Source of the DNA: GCA-2719315 sp964448645 | Lineage (GTDB): Bacteria; Bacteroidota; Bacteroidia; Flavobacteriales; Flavobacteriaceae | Direction: 5' to 3' | Length of the DNA: 13,920 nucleotides | NCBI GenBank assembly: GCA_964448645.1 | Contig: CAYUZY010000050.1 | Coordinates: 1 to 13,920, forward strand | Shown here: piece after piece, positions 1 to 7,955 of the stretch | Layout: each line of letters opens with the position of its first letter | Numbering within the stretch: the stretch's first letter is position 1 | The notes under the pieces: generated by a model | Database searches by the model: none | Seen by the model: only the letters and a program-made list of their open reading frames with translations | Told to the model about the DNA's origin: nothing | Program-made: the position numbers and the translations under genes

Positions 1-31
1 ACTGTAGTTCATACGCGTGCTCATCCGATCT
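1..31. other. Residual Illumina adapter (not genomic)
   Basis: Bases 1-31 match the last 31 bases of the TruSeq read-2 adapter (the strand ending GCTCTTCCGATCT) at 27 of 31 positions. The mismatches are at bases 5, 12, 16 and 23. Bases from about 33 onward align with the second copy of the Ig-like repeat that follows, so the genomic sequence begins right after the adapter. The reading frame happens to stay open through these bases, so they would add about ten false residues to the protein. Confidence 0.9.
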
Positions 32-32
32 T

Positions 33-2733
33 CAAGCTACTATAGGAACTGTTACCCCTACAATTACAGGCGTTTCAACAGGAACATTTACCGCAAGTCC
101 TACCGGATTAATTATTGATCCTATAACGGGTATTATTACTCCTGAGCTATCTTCTGTGGCAACTTATACCATTGAATACACAACTTCTGGAGATTGCCCA
201 GGGACTTCATCCTTTACTCTTAGTATTACTGATTTTAAAGAAGATGCCAGTTTTAATTACCCAGACCTCTCTTACTGTAAATCAACTATTGGAACAGTTA
301 CTCCTACAATTACTGGCGTTTCATCAGGTAGTTTTACTGCAAGCCCCACCGGGTTAATTATTGATCCTATAACGGGTATAATTACTCCTGAATTATCAGC
401 CGTAGCTACATATACCGTTGAATATACGACTCCAGGAATTTGTCCGACAACCTCCTCAGTCACTTTTGTGATAAAACAAACCGATGATTCAACTTTTAAT
501 TATAGTTCAGATTTATTCTGTAAAGGTCTATCCGCTTTAGTTACTCCTACCATTTTAAGCCTTGGAGGGACATTTACCTCTAGTCCAACCGGATTATCAA
601 TTGATTCATTAACAGGGCTTATTAATCCCGAAATTTCTATAGCAGGAGTTTATAGTATTACTTATACTAATTCTTCAACGTTTGGTTGTGTAAGCACTAC
701 AACTATTTCCATTACAATAGCTGAACAAGCTAGTGGAACACTTACTTATCCTCATGAAGATATTATTCTTGAAGCTGAATTTTGTGAAATAGATGCTAAT
801 ATTATACCTACTGTTAGCTCAACAGTTTCCGGCACATTCTCTAGCTCACCCAGTGGTTTGGATATCGATCCCATTTCTGGAAAAATAAAATTCGGATCCT
901 CTGCTCCTGGAAATTATACTGTTTTATATGAAATGCCTTCTCTTTTTTGTGGAACCACCACATTGAGTAAAACAATTGTAATTAAAGGTAGTTGTGACGG
1001 TAGTGATAGTGACGGGGATGGCGTTCCTGATGTTACAGAAATCCTTCCTCCAGAAACGGATCCATTTGATGGTTGTGACTATTACTTTTTACATCAACAC
1101 CAAGATTTTGTTTCACCTGCCTGGGCGGCCTCAGATTGTGATGGAGACGGAGTAGCCAATGGAGATGAACTAGGAGACAATACTGATCCTAATAATGCCT
1201 GTAGTTTTAAAAGACAGAGTATAACCTTACCTATTACGGCCATTGGATTAGATTGCGACGGAGATGGAGTGCCTGGCTATAAAGAAGAGGCTGAAGATAA
1301 CACAGACTCTATAAATAGTTGCTCATTAATAGTTGGAAATATAAGCCTGATTGTAACATCACTTGAAGATTGTGATGGTGATGGGGTAAGTAATGCTGAT
1401 GAGGCTTCTGATAAAACAAATCCACTAGATGGTTGTAGTTTTTTCCTATCAAGATCTGGAAAAGGTAAGACTAAGGGTTGGGAAGCCCTGGATTGTGATG
1501 GAGATGGTGTATTAAATGGTAATGAAGAAAAAGATGGGACCGATGTATTTAATAATTGTAGTTATTATCTGTCTAGTATGACAATAAATCCCACAAAAGG
1601 ATTTGATTGTGATGGAGATGGGGTTACAAATTGGCAAGAAATTCAAAGTTTTACTGATCCAACAGATGAATGTGATCTTGATCCTTTAACTATAGATTTT
1701 GAAATTTCAAATGAATGGTATGAAACTGACTGTGATGGGGATACTTTTAAGAACTCCGTTGATGTTTTCCCATTCTATAAACTTGAATGGTTTGATACAG
1801 ATAATGATCTTGTGGGTAANNNNNNNNNNCCAAGATCTAGATGATGACAACGATGGTATTATTGACTCTGAAGAAGGAGACAACGACTTAGATAATGATG
1901 GAATATCAAATGCTTTAGATACGGATAGTGATGGGGATGGTTGTCCAGATGCAATTGAAGCAGGATATACTGATCCTGATAATAATGGAATACTTGGCTC
2001 TGGAGAGGTTCAGGTTGATCTAGACGGAAAAGTTCTTTCTAACGGAGGTTATTCTCAGATTGCTGATAATGATTCAAATAACATTTATGATTATTTAGAA
2101 TTTGGATCAAAAGTGGATATTATAACAAACCCTAACAAAACTTATGAAATTTATCGTCAATCTTCTATTGAAATAAGCGTTACAGCAGAAGCCAAATCAA
2201 CTATATCTTATAAGTGGCAATTAAATAAAAATGGCGCTTCCATTTCATCTAAATCTAATGGTTGGGAAAATATAAATGATAGTCAAGACTATACGGGAAC
2301 TAAAACTAATAAACTATCTATTTTAAATCCTCAATTTAGTATGGAAGGTTGGAACTATAGATTAGTTACATCTTCTCCTTGTTATGTTTGTGGCGGTGAA
2401 ACAATTTCAGATCCAGCAGAACTTATAATCTCTGAGTTATTTATTCCTAATGCTTTTTCTCCTGATGGGGATGGTATAAATGATACTTGGACCATTCGTG
2501 GTGGACTGTATAATTACCCTAATAATAATCTGGTGATTTTTAATAGATGGGGACTTAAAGTTTATGAAGCAGATGGATATAATAATAACTGGGATGGAAA
2601 CAACAAGAGTAATTCTAACTCTGGAAATGATAGTAAACTTCCTTCCGGAACTTATTTCTATGTTTTAGACCTAAATGGTAATGGCAAAAATGTTAAAAAA
2701 GGATTTATATACTTAACAAGATTAAATGAATAA
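33..2733 (+). CDS. Large T9SS-exported surface/adhesin-like protein, 5'-partial, with internal gap
   Basis: This is the C-terminal part of a secreted surface protein of the SprB/gliding-adhesin type; the true start lies beyond the contig end. In order it shows about four Ig-like repeats of 81-87 residues (39 to about 990). Next come seven DCDGDGV-type acidic repeats (1005 to about 1790), a thrombospondin type 3-like acidic stretch spanning a 10-N gap, an Ig-like segment (about 2110-2425), and a gliding-motility C-terminal domain with the motif IPNAFSPDGDGIND at 2443-2484. In known families that last domain is the type B T9SS sorting signal, so the protein is probably secreted across the outer membrane. 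The frame differs on the two sides of the gap. This is best explained by a placeholder gap length, not a real frameshift, because the acidic motif continues naturally across it. The GTG at 156 and the ATG at 1699 are internal, not starts. The stop overlaps the next gene by 8 bases. The ligand is unknown. Confidence 0.88.
39..990 (+). repeat. Tandem Ig-like protein repeats (about four copies, first partial)
   Basis: Each unit carries a pattern close to TVTPTITG, then FTASPTGL, ID-ITG-I, and a TYTVEYT-like strand, usually with a Cys between units. Equivalent positions fall at 39 and 285 (246 bases apart), then 297 and 540 (243), then 801 (261). Copies 1 and 2 are the closest: bases 108-145 and 354-391 agree at 37 of 38 positions. 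Copies 3 and 4 have diverged. More copies probably exist beyond the contig end. Confidence 0.85.
1005..1790 (+). repeat. Seven Cys-containing DCDGDGV calcium-binding-type repeats
   Basis: The DxDGDG motif begins at 1005, 1134, 1251, 1368, 1491, 1605 and 1728, a period of 38-43 residues. The first copy reads DSDGDGV, the next five DCDGDGV, and the last DCDGDTF. Most units continue with N-x-x-E and T-D-P/N, then a second Cys about 20 residues after the motif, so each unit could form one disulfide. The alternating Asp/Gly pattern is typical of Ca2+-binding thrombospondin type 3-like repeats, which often lie before type B sorting domains in Flavobacteriia. Confidence 0.85.
1820..1829. other. Assembly gap (10 N placeholder)
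   Basis: Ten Ns interrupt the acidic repeat region. The left side reads DTDNDLVG in one frame and the right side QDLDDDNDG in another. The known flanking bases (aa before, c after) require a true gap of a multiple of 3 bases for the frame to continue, so ten cannot be the real length. A 3-base fill encoding Asn-Asn would restore a thrombospondin type 3-like sequence, but a longer collapsed repeat is also possible. Confidence 0.93.
2443..2730 (+). other. T9SS type B C-terminal sorting domain (gliding motility-associated CTD)
   Basis: The last roughly 95 residues of the surface protein contain IPNAFSPDGDGINDTW, then LVIFNRWGLKVYE, a W-x-G segment, LPSGTYFYVLDL and KKGFIYLTR. These are the hallmarks of the Bacteroidota gliding-motility-associated C-terminal domain. 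In this family the domain directs secretion through T9SS and is linked to dependence on a PorP/SprF partner, here the next gene. Confidence 0.9.
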
Positions 2734-3664
2734 ATATTATTTAAACATATTGTTGTTTTTATTTATAGTTGTTCCACTAAGGGGTCAACAAGAATCTTCT
2801 TTTAATCATTATATGTTTAATTCCCAGCTTTTTAATCCTGCTTTTGTAGGTCTTGAAGAAAACCTAACCATCAGTTCTTTAAATAATATTCAATGGGTTG
2901 GTTTTGATGGAAATCCTTCTACAAATTCATTGCTCTTTGATGCTTCGCTAGATAATAACCTAGGTGTAGGAGCTGAAGTAATAAGTGATAGAATAGGTCC
3001 TTTAAACAGCAATTATTTAGCTATTGATCTTTCCTATCATTTACCTTTAAATGATAAATCAAACCTTTCAGTAGGTCTTAAATTAAGTGGTAATGATCAT
3101 AATATTAATTTAAGTGAGCTACAATATGATAATCTATCAGATCCAACGGCTCAAGTAAAAGAGGGTTACTTTTTAACAAATATAGGTTTTGGTTTATATT
3201 ACTATACAGATAATCTTTATTTAGGTTTTTCTATTCCTTATTTTTTTCAACCTAATAAAATTAACAAACAAAGACACTTATACTTTTCAGGAGGATACAA
3301 AAAAAGTTTAGGAAGTAAGTTTAAAATAAACCCCAATTTCTTAATTAAAAAGACAAAGAATTCACCAACCAGTATAAACCTTTCATCAATCCTTTTTTAT
3401 AATGAAAATTTATGGATAGGAGCAAATTTCGGATCCAGTAATAAAAACTTTACATCACCCAAAATAAATGGTGGAGAAGTTTCTTTTATGACAGGGTTTA
3501 AATTATCTAAATCTTTTACATTGGGATATTCTTATTCTTCTTCAATGGGGAAATGGACCTCTTCCTATAATAGCAATTCTCATGAAATCTATATAAAATT
3601 TAAAACAGGGAATTCATTTGTACAATCTTCTGAAGAAGAAGAAGAAGAAGAAGAAGAAGATTAA
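2726..3664 (+). CDS. PorP/SprF family type IX secretion outer-membrane protein
   Basis: The 312-residue product belongs to the PorP/SprF family, outer-membrane beta barrels that help T9SS secrete or anchor a specific adhesin. It starts with a signal peptide (about residues 1-20, ending near PLRGQQ). The family-typical N-terminus follows, with HYMFNSQLFNPAFVG at about 28-42, and then alternating beta strands. Its ATG lies inside the end of the upstream adhesin gene, an 8-base overlap that suggests translational coupling and matches the sprB-sprF order known from Flavobacterium johnsoniae. What is odd is the C-terminus. After the apparent last strand (near HEIYIKFKTG) the protein continues for about 16 residues and ends in nine Glu and one Asp, encoded by a pure GAA tract. 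I infer it is the dedicated partner of the upstream protein; no gene symbol is given because several paralogues usually exist. Confidence 0.88.
   Translation: MNKYYLNILLFLFIVVPLRGQQESSFNHYMFNSQLFNPAFVGLEENLTISSLNNIQWVGFDGNPSTNSLLFDASLDNNLGVGAEVISDRIGPLNSNYLAIDLSYHLPLNDKSNLSVGLKLSGNDHNINLSELQYDNLSDPTAQVKEGYFLTNIGFGLYYYTDNLYLGFSIPYFFQPNKINKQRHLYFSGGYKKSLGSKFKINPNFLIKKTKNSPTSINLSSILFYNENLWIGANFGSSNKNFTSPKINGGEVSFMTGFKLSKSFTLGYSYSSSMGKWTSSYNSNSHEIYIKFKTGNSFVQSSEEEEEEEEED
3632..3661 (+). repeat. (GAA)9 microsatellite encoding poly-Glu tail
   Basis: Nine perfect GAA codons run from 3632 to 3658, followed by GAT and the TAA stop. Triplet slippage would change the number of Glu residues without shifting the frame. 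No other run like it was noticed in the window. Confidence 0.95.
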
Positions 3665-3666
3665 TT

Positions 3667-4626
3667 CTATTTTTTATCGGTACAATAAACTATTTCTAAC
3701 TCTGCTTTTGGGGCAACTCTTTTTAATATAGATTCAAATACGTTTTTTTGACTAACCTTTGAAGATTTCATTTCAACTAAAACAGCTCTAACAATTTGAT
3801 CAAAGGGTACTTGAGACAGATTTAAAGATGAGAGAGTAGACTCTACGGGAGAAACGCTAGGATTAAAAGCCGCATTTTCAGCATAACTTCCATAAAAAAC
3901 TCTACTGTCTTTTGTCATTACTGCAAGACCTGAATAACTTTTTGAATATGGCGCATAACTATTTTTTGCAGCTAATAAAGCTTGGTTAATTAATTTGTCT
4001 TGAGATTCATTATCTAATTCCAAATCATTATTTTGATTTGATAACAAACCCGCTTTTACCCCCAAGTTTTTAGGCCCGAAAGCAAGAGTTAATAAATCCC
4101 TAATTATAAAATTCTGTCCTTTAGGATTTACAATAACTAAAGAATCAGCATTATTTAATTCATTCAAAAATTGAAGACAATGACCACAAGGTGATCCTCC
4201 AACATTAATATATCTTATTTGTGTTTCACCATTATTCCAAGCATTTATTACAGCAGCTTGTTCGGCATGTAATGTAAAACTTAAAGATTCATTTAATATC
4301 TCAATATTTGACCCAAAATATAAATTTCCACTTGCTCCTTTACATACAGCTCCAACATTATAATTAGAAATTGGGGCTTTAGAGTATATTTTAGAATAGG
4401 GTCTAAATAACTCCATAATTTGATCATTATCTAATCCAAAATCTTTAGATATTCTTAAAACGTTTTCAGAACTAATAACTCCCTTAAAATTTTTAGCGTT
4501 AGTTAAATTTTTAATTCTAGATTCAAGTTTTTCATTTATTGACGTTTGACTGAAAGAAATGTTAATTAAAAAAAATAAAAACAAAGACTTGTAACCTGTT
4601 TTTATATTTTTTAATGTAAACTTCAA
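3667..4626 (-). CDS. cdd: Two-domain (E. coli-type) cytidine deaminase with apparent signal peptide
   Basis: The enzyme should convert cytidine or deoxycytidine to uridine or deoxyuridine. Counting from a TTG start, the product has 319 residues. It resembles the dimeric E. coli-type enzyme (about 294 residues), not the short tetrameric type. The zinc site is intact: His120 and Glu122 in HAEQAA, and Cys147 and Cys150 in PCGHC. The substrate-binding N-x-E is Asn107/Glu109. The zinc-less second domain is present, with YSKSYSGLAV and SYAENAAFNP. The first 26 residues are extra compared with E. coli Cdd and look like a signal peptide: basic residues, the core LFLFFLINI, then SFSQ. A stop lies in frame at 4644-4642. 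The only usual start codons before Met71 are TTG at 4626 and TTG at codon 15, and both retain the hydrophobic stretch. The start is 2 bases after the upstream protease stop, and the gene ends 2 bases from the convergent sprF-like gene. Confidence 0.9.
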   Translation of the reverse strand: MKFTLKNIKTGYKSLFLFFLINISFSQTSINEKLESRIKNLTNAKNFKGVISSENVLRISKDFGLDNDQIMELFRPYSKIYSKAPISNYNVGAVCKGASGNLYFGSNIEILNESLSFTLHAEQAAVINAWNNGETQIRYINVGGSPCGHCLQFLNELNNADSLVIVNPKGQNFIIRDLLTLAFGPKNLGVKAGLLSNQNNDLELDNESQDKLINQALLAAKNSYAPYSKSYSGLAVMTKDSRVFYGSYAENAAFNPSVSPVESTLSSLNLSQVPFDQIVRAVLVEMKSSKVSQKNVFESILKRVAPKAELEIVYCTDKK

Positions 4627-4628
4627 AA

Positions 4629-5867
4629 TTATGATTTCAAATTACTTAACCTCTGAATCAATGGTGGATGTGAATAATGAACAAAGACATATAAAGGATG
4701 GGGATAAAGATTAGAAAGGGTATCCACTGAAAGTTTTTTTAAAGCGAGCTGTAAGGCGTTCCCGTCATATGTTGTTTTAGCATAATCATCTGCTTCAAAT
4801 TCATTTTTTCTACTTAAAATATTAAGGAAAATTCCAATTATTAGACCAATTGGAGAAAAAACAAAACTAAAGGCAATCAAACCAATATGAAAGTTCATTT
4901 CACTTGACCCCAGTGCTTCAGCAATATTATTGTAACTCATACAAACCTCAAAAAGATATGACATTAGACCCAACTGGATAATAGAGATTATTAATGTTAG
5001 TAAAATATGTTTTTTCTTAAAATGCCCTACTTCATGAGCTAAAACAGCAACTAATTCCTCATCTGAATGTTTTTCTATTAAAGTATCATAAAGAGCAATG
5101 GTTTTCTTAGGGCCTAAACCACTAAAAAAAGCATTTGCTTTTGTTGATCTTTTAGAACCATCAATTACAAAAATGTTTTTTAAAGAGTATCCCACTTTAT
5201 CTGAATACTTTTCAATTTTTTCTCTTAATAAACCATTATCCAAAGGAGTTAATTTGTTGAAAATTGGAACTATAAGTTGAGCATAAAACATATTTAAAAA
5301 AATAACAAATGCAGATAAACCCAACCATAAATATATCCAGTACCCTCTTTCAAATAAATCTAACACAAACATGGCTAAAAAAAGTAAAGTTCCACCAATT
5401 AATAATGAAAGAGCTATTGATTTGATTTTATCTATAAAAAAGGTTTTTATTGTTGTTTTGTTAAACCCATATTTTTCCTCAATATGAAACGTTGAATAAT
5501 AACTAAAAGGTATGGAAATTATAAAATTGATTAAATAGAAAAAAAGGAAAAAAACTGAAGTTTTTAAAAATGCTGAATCAAAATTTAAATCAATATAATT
5601 ACTTATATATCCAAAACCTTTAAACCAAATAAGTCCAAAAGAAATTAAAAAGCTTATCGTTCCTGAGAAAAAAGAAATTCTACCAGTTTCAATCTTATAT
5701 TCTCTGGCTTTATTATACTTTTTCTCGTCATAAAAATCTTTAACTTCATCCGGAATATGAGTTTTCCAATTTTTACTATTAATTAATTCTAAAATATTTG
5801 AAAAAACATAATTGAATAAAATAAGACCTATAAAAAACCAATACCAAAATTCAGCTGTTAAATTCAT
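4629..5867 (-). CDS. M48 family (Ste24/CAAX protease 1-type) integral membrane metalloprotease
   Basis: The 412-residue product is a multi-pass zinc protease of the inner membrane. The catalytic HEVGH lies at residues 278-282. The third zinc ligand and conserved acid are Glu356 and Asp360 in NEFEAD. Hydrophobic segments lie at about 8-28, 66-84, 103-125, 151-170, 178-200, 287-310 and 328-350. Length and order match the Ste24 branch of M48, not the shorter HtpX. In eukaryotes this branch trims prenylated proteins. Bacteria generally lack such substrates, so a role in membrane-protein quality control is an inference. The gene begins with ATG 57 bases after the S9 peptidase stop and ends 2 bases before the deaminase start, so the three are probably one transcript. 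Confidence 0.92.
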   Translation of the reverse strand: MNLTAEFWYWFFIGLILFNYVFSNILELINSKNWKTHIPDEVKDFYDEKKYNKAREYKIETGRISFFSGTISFLISFGLIWFKGFGYISNYIDLNFDSAFLKTSVFFLFFYLINFIISIPFSYYSTFHIEEKYGFNKTTIKTFFIDKIKSIALSLLIGGTLLFLAMFVLDLFERGYWIYLWLGLSAFVIFLNMFYAQLIVPIFNKLTPLDNGLLREKIEKYSDKVGYSLKNIFVIDGSKRSTKANAFFSGLGPKKTIALYDTLIEKHSDEELVAVLAHEVGHFKKKHILLTLIISIIQLGLMSYLFEVCMSYNNIAEALGSSEMNFHIGLIAFSFVFSPIGLIIGIFLNILSRKNEFEADDYAKTTYDGNALQLALKKLSVDTLSNLYPHPLYVFVHYSHPPLIQRLSNLKS

Positions 5868-5924
5868 TTTTTATTTTAAATATTAAGGATTGTGAAATTA
5901 ATATATTACCTGAAAAAAGTAACA

Positions 5925-7955
5925 CTATTTCTTATATTTTTCAAACCAAGCAATAATAGCGTTAACCTTAGCAATTAAATTACTAGGTCTTGATGCAATT
6001 CCATGACTAGCTCCAGGAATTCTAACTAACATAGATTCCACTTTATTAAGTTTTAATCCAGAATAAAATTGTTCGCTTTCAGCCATAGGAGTTCTATAAT
6101 CATCCTCTCCAGTAAGTAACATTGTAGGGGTCTTAACATTTCCAACATATGATATTGGTGATCTTTTCATATACTCCTCAACATTGTCCCATGGAAGCCC
6201 AGTAAACCAATATTTGTAAAAGTAGGAGATGTTATCAGCATAAAGAACAAAACTATACCAATTGATAACAGGCTTTGCAACAACAGCTGCATTAAAACGA
6301 CTTGTTTTTCCAACTATCCATGAGGTAAGTACTCCTCCTCCACTTCCTCCTGTTACAAATAAATTATTTTTATCAATATATTCTCTTTTTAAAATATGGT
6401 CTATTCCTGACATCAAATCATCATAATCCTCACTAGGATAATTATGATGAATTAGATTAGCAAATTCTTTTCCGTAGCTAGTGCTGCCTCTAGGGTTAGT
6501 ATATAAAACCACATAACCCTTACTTGCAAAAAGCTGAACCTCTGCAGAAAACCGAAAACCATAATTACTAAAAGGGCCTCCATGAATTTCTAAAATCAAA
6601 GGATATTTTTTCGAAGGATCAAAGTCAGGAGGAGTAACTAACCATCCTTGAATTTTTCTTCCATCATATGATGAATTATACCAGACTTCTTCTACTTTAC
6701 CAAGTTTTTTATAGTCAAATAAGTCTTTATTTAATTGAGTTATTCTATTTGTTGAACCATTGTACCCCGTAGCTAAATCCGAAGGGTTATATACATTTCC
6801 ATAAGTAAATGCATACCGACCGTTTTTTGAAACTGAATAAGTCCCTCCACTATAGGGCCTTCCAGAGGATAAACCTCCCAATTCATCAACAATATCTTTA
6901 ACTTTTCCTGATAATGAAATTGATGCCATTTTTGTCATTCCCTTATCATCATATTGAAAGAACAATCCTTTGCTATCTCCTTTCCAATTTATATTACCAA
7001 TATTTCTGTCAAAATCATTTGATATTTTTTTTACATTCTTTCCATCAATATCCATAAGATATAATGATGTTTGTTGATACCCTAAAAACTTATCATCATA
7101 TCCTAAAAAGGCAATTTTTGTTTTATCTGGAGAGACTTTTGGTGAATAATCTGGGCCAAACCTATTAGTTAGCTGAATGATTTTTTCAGATTTTATATCT
7201 AAAACAAATATTTCAGAATTACTAGGTTCAAAATCAGAATTTTCATGAAGATTAGCAGAAAAAAGTATTCTTCTGTTGTCTAACCAAGTAACAGATCCTG
7301 AGCTTTTTTTATTACTAGTTAATTGTCTAGGTGTTCCTCCCTCAACAGGCAAAACAAAAATTTGATTAGCTCCTTTTTTTCTAAAACCTGAACCATCATA
7401 TCTAAAGACCATATCTTCTATTTCAATTGGAGGTTTATTCCACTTCGCTCCATCAGGTTTTTCAGGCATTTTTATGAGATTATTCTTAGTATCTTTTACA
7501 AATGAAGTAAACAGAATATGCTTATCATCATCAGACCATTGGGCATTTCCTATTGATGACTGAACATTTGTTAATTTTTGGGTTGAATTAGTATTTAAAT
7601 TAAATAAATACAACTGTGTTTTACCATCAACATTTGATTTATATATAAACATTTTTCCAGAATTTGACCACCTTGGAGAAAAGTCATTTTTGTTCCCTGT
7701 TGTAACAGGTCTATTATTAGACCCATCAAAATTTACTAGCCAAATATTTGATAATGATTTATCAGTCATTATATCTTTAAAGTTTCTTTGATATAAAATC
7801 TTATCTCCTTTTGGAGAAATTTCTGGACTTGAAACATGTTCTAGATCAAAAATGTCAATTGGATTAAGTTTCTTTGAGGATTGAGAAAAAGAAATAGCTT
7901 GAAAAAATATTACAATAATTAAAAAAGTGAATTTTTTATTTAATTTAAAACTCAT
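5925..7955 (-). CDS. Secreted S9 family peptidase (prolyl oligopeptidase/acylaminoacyl-peptidase type)
   Basis: The 676-residue serine peptidase has an N-terminal signal peptide (about residues 1-25, core FLIIVIFF, ending SFSQ), so it should act in the periplasm or outside the cell. Residues about 35-410 form a beta-propeller-like region with repeated WSxxG/D, SPDK and LFxFNL-like strands. Residues about 425-676 are an alpha/beta hydrolase domain. The oxyanion motif is HGGP (458-461), the nucleophile Ser538 lies in GGSGGG, the likely acid is Asp619 in GEDDYRTP, and His651 is in ASHG. GGSGGG in place of the common GGSYGG is a known variant in this family. By family it removes dipeptides or acylated residues from short peptides; exact specificity cannot be read. 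It is the first gene of a likely three-gene minus-strand operon and faces a second S9 peptidase across 97 bases. Confidence 0.93.
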   Translation of the reverse strand: MSFKLNKKFTFLIIVIFFQAISFSQSSKKLNPIDIFDLEHVSSPEISPKGDKILYQRNFKDIMTDKSLSNIWLVNFDGSNNRPVTTGNKNDFSPRWSNSGKMFIYKSNVDGKTQLYLFNLNTNSTQKLTNVQSSIGNAQWSDDDKHILFTSFVKDTKNNLIKMPEKPDGAKWNKPPIEIEDMVFRYDGSGFRKKGANQIFVLPVEGGTPRQLTSNKKSSGSVTWLDNRRILFSANLHENSDFEPSNSEIFVLDIKSEKIIQLTNRFGPDYSPKVSPDKTKIAFLGYDDKFLGYQQTSLYLMDIDGKNVKKISNDFDRNIGNINWKGDSKGLFFQYDDKGMTKMASISLSGKVKDIVDELGGLSSGRPYSGGTYSVSKNGRYAFTYGNVYNPSDLATGYNGSTNRITQLNKDLFDYKKLGKVEEVWYNSSYDGRKIQGWLVTPPDFDPSKKYPLILEIHGGPFSNYGFRFSAEVQLFASKGYVVLYTNPRGSTSYGKEFANLIHHNYPSEDYDDLMSGIDHILKREYIDKNNLFVTGGSGGGVLTSWIVGKTSRFNAAVVAKPVINWYSFVLYADNISYFYKYWFTGLPWDNVEEYMKRSPISYVGNVKTPTMLLTGEDDYRTPMAESEQFYSGLKLNKVESMLVRIPGASHGIASRPSNLIAKVNAIIAWFEKYKK

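Noticed and set aside
1005..1790. CRISPR-like array from the regular spacing of the GATTGTGATGG-type motif
   Set aside because: The motif is part of an in-frame protein repeat, the DNA copies vary at third codon positions, and the intervals code for continuous protein.
156..1844. Reading the adhesin as a complete gene starting with GTG at 156
   Set aside because: The frame is open upstream to the contig edge, and residues before 156 match the next repeat copy, so 156 is internal. The end at 1844 is produced by the N gap.
1801..1860. A true frameshift or pseudogene in the adhesin
   Set aside because: The frame change coincides exactly with the Ns, and the repeat motif continues on both sides, so an arbitrary gap length explains it.
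1699..2733. A separate gene starting at the ATG at 1699
   Set aside because: Before the gap this frame runs out of phase under the acidic repeats and encodes nothing recognisable. Only the part after the gap is real, as the C-terminal end of the same adhesin.
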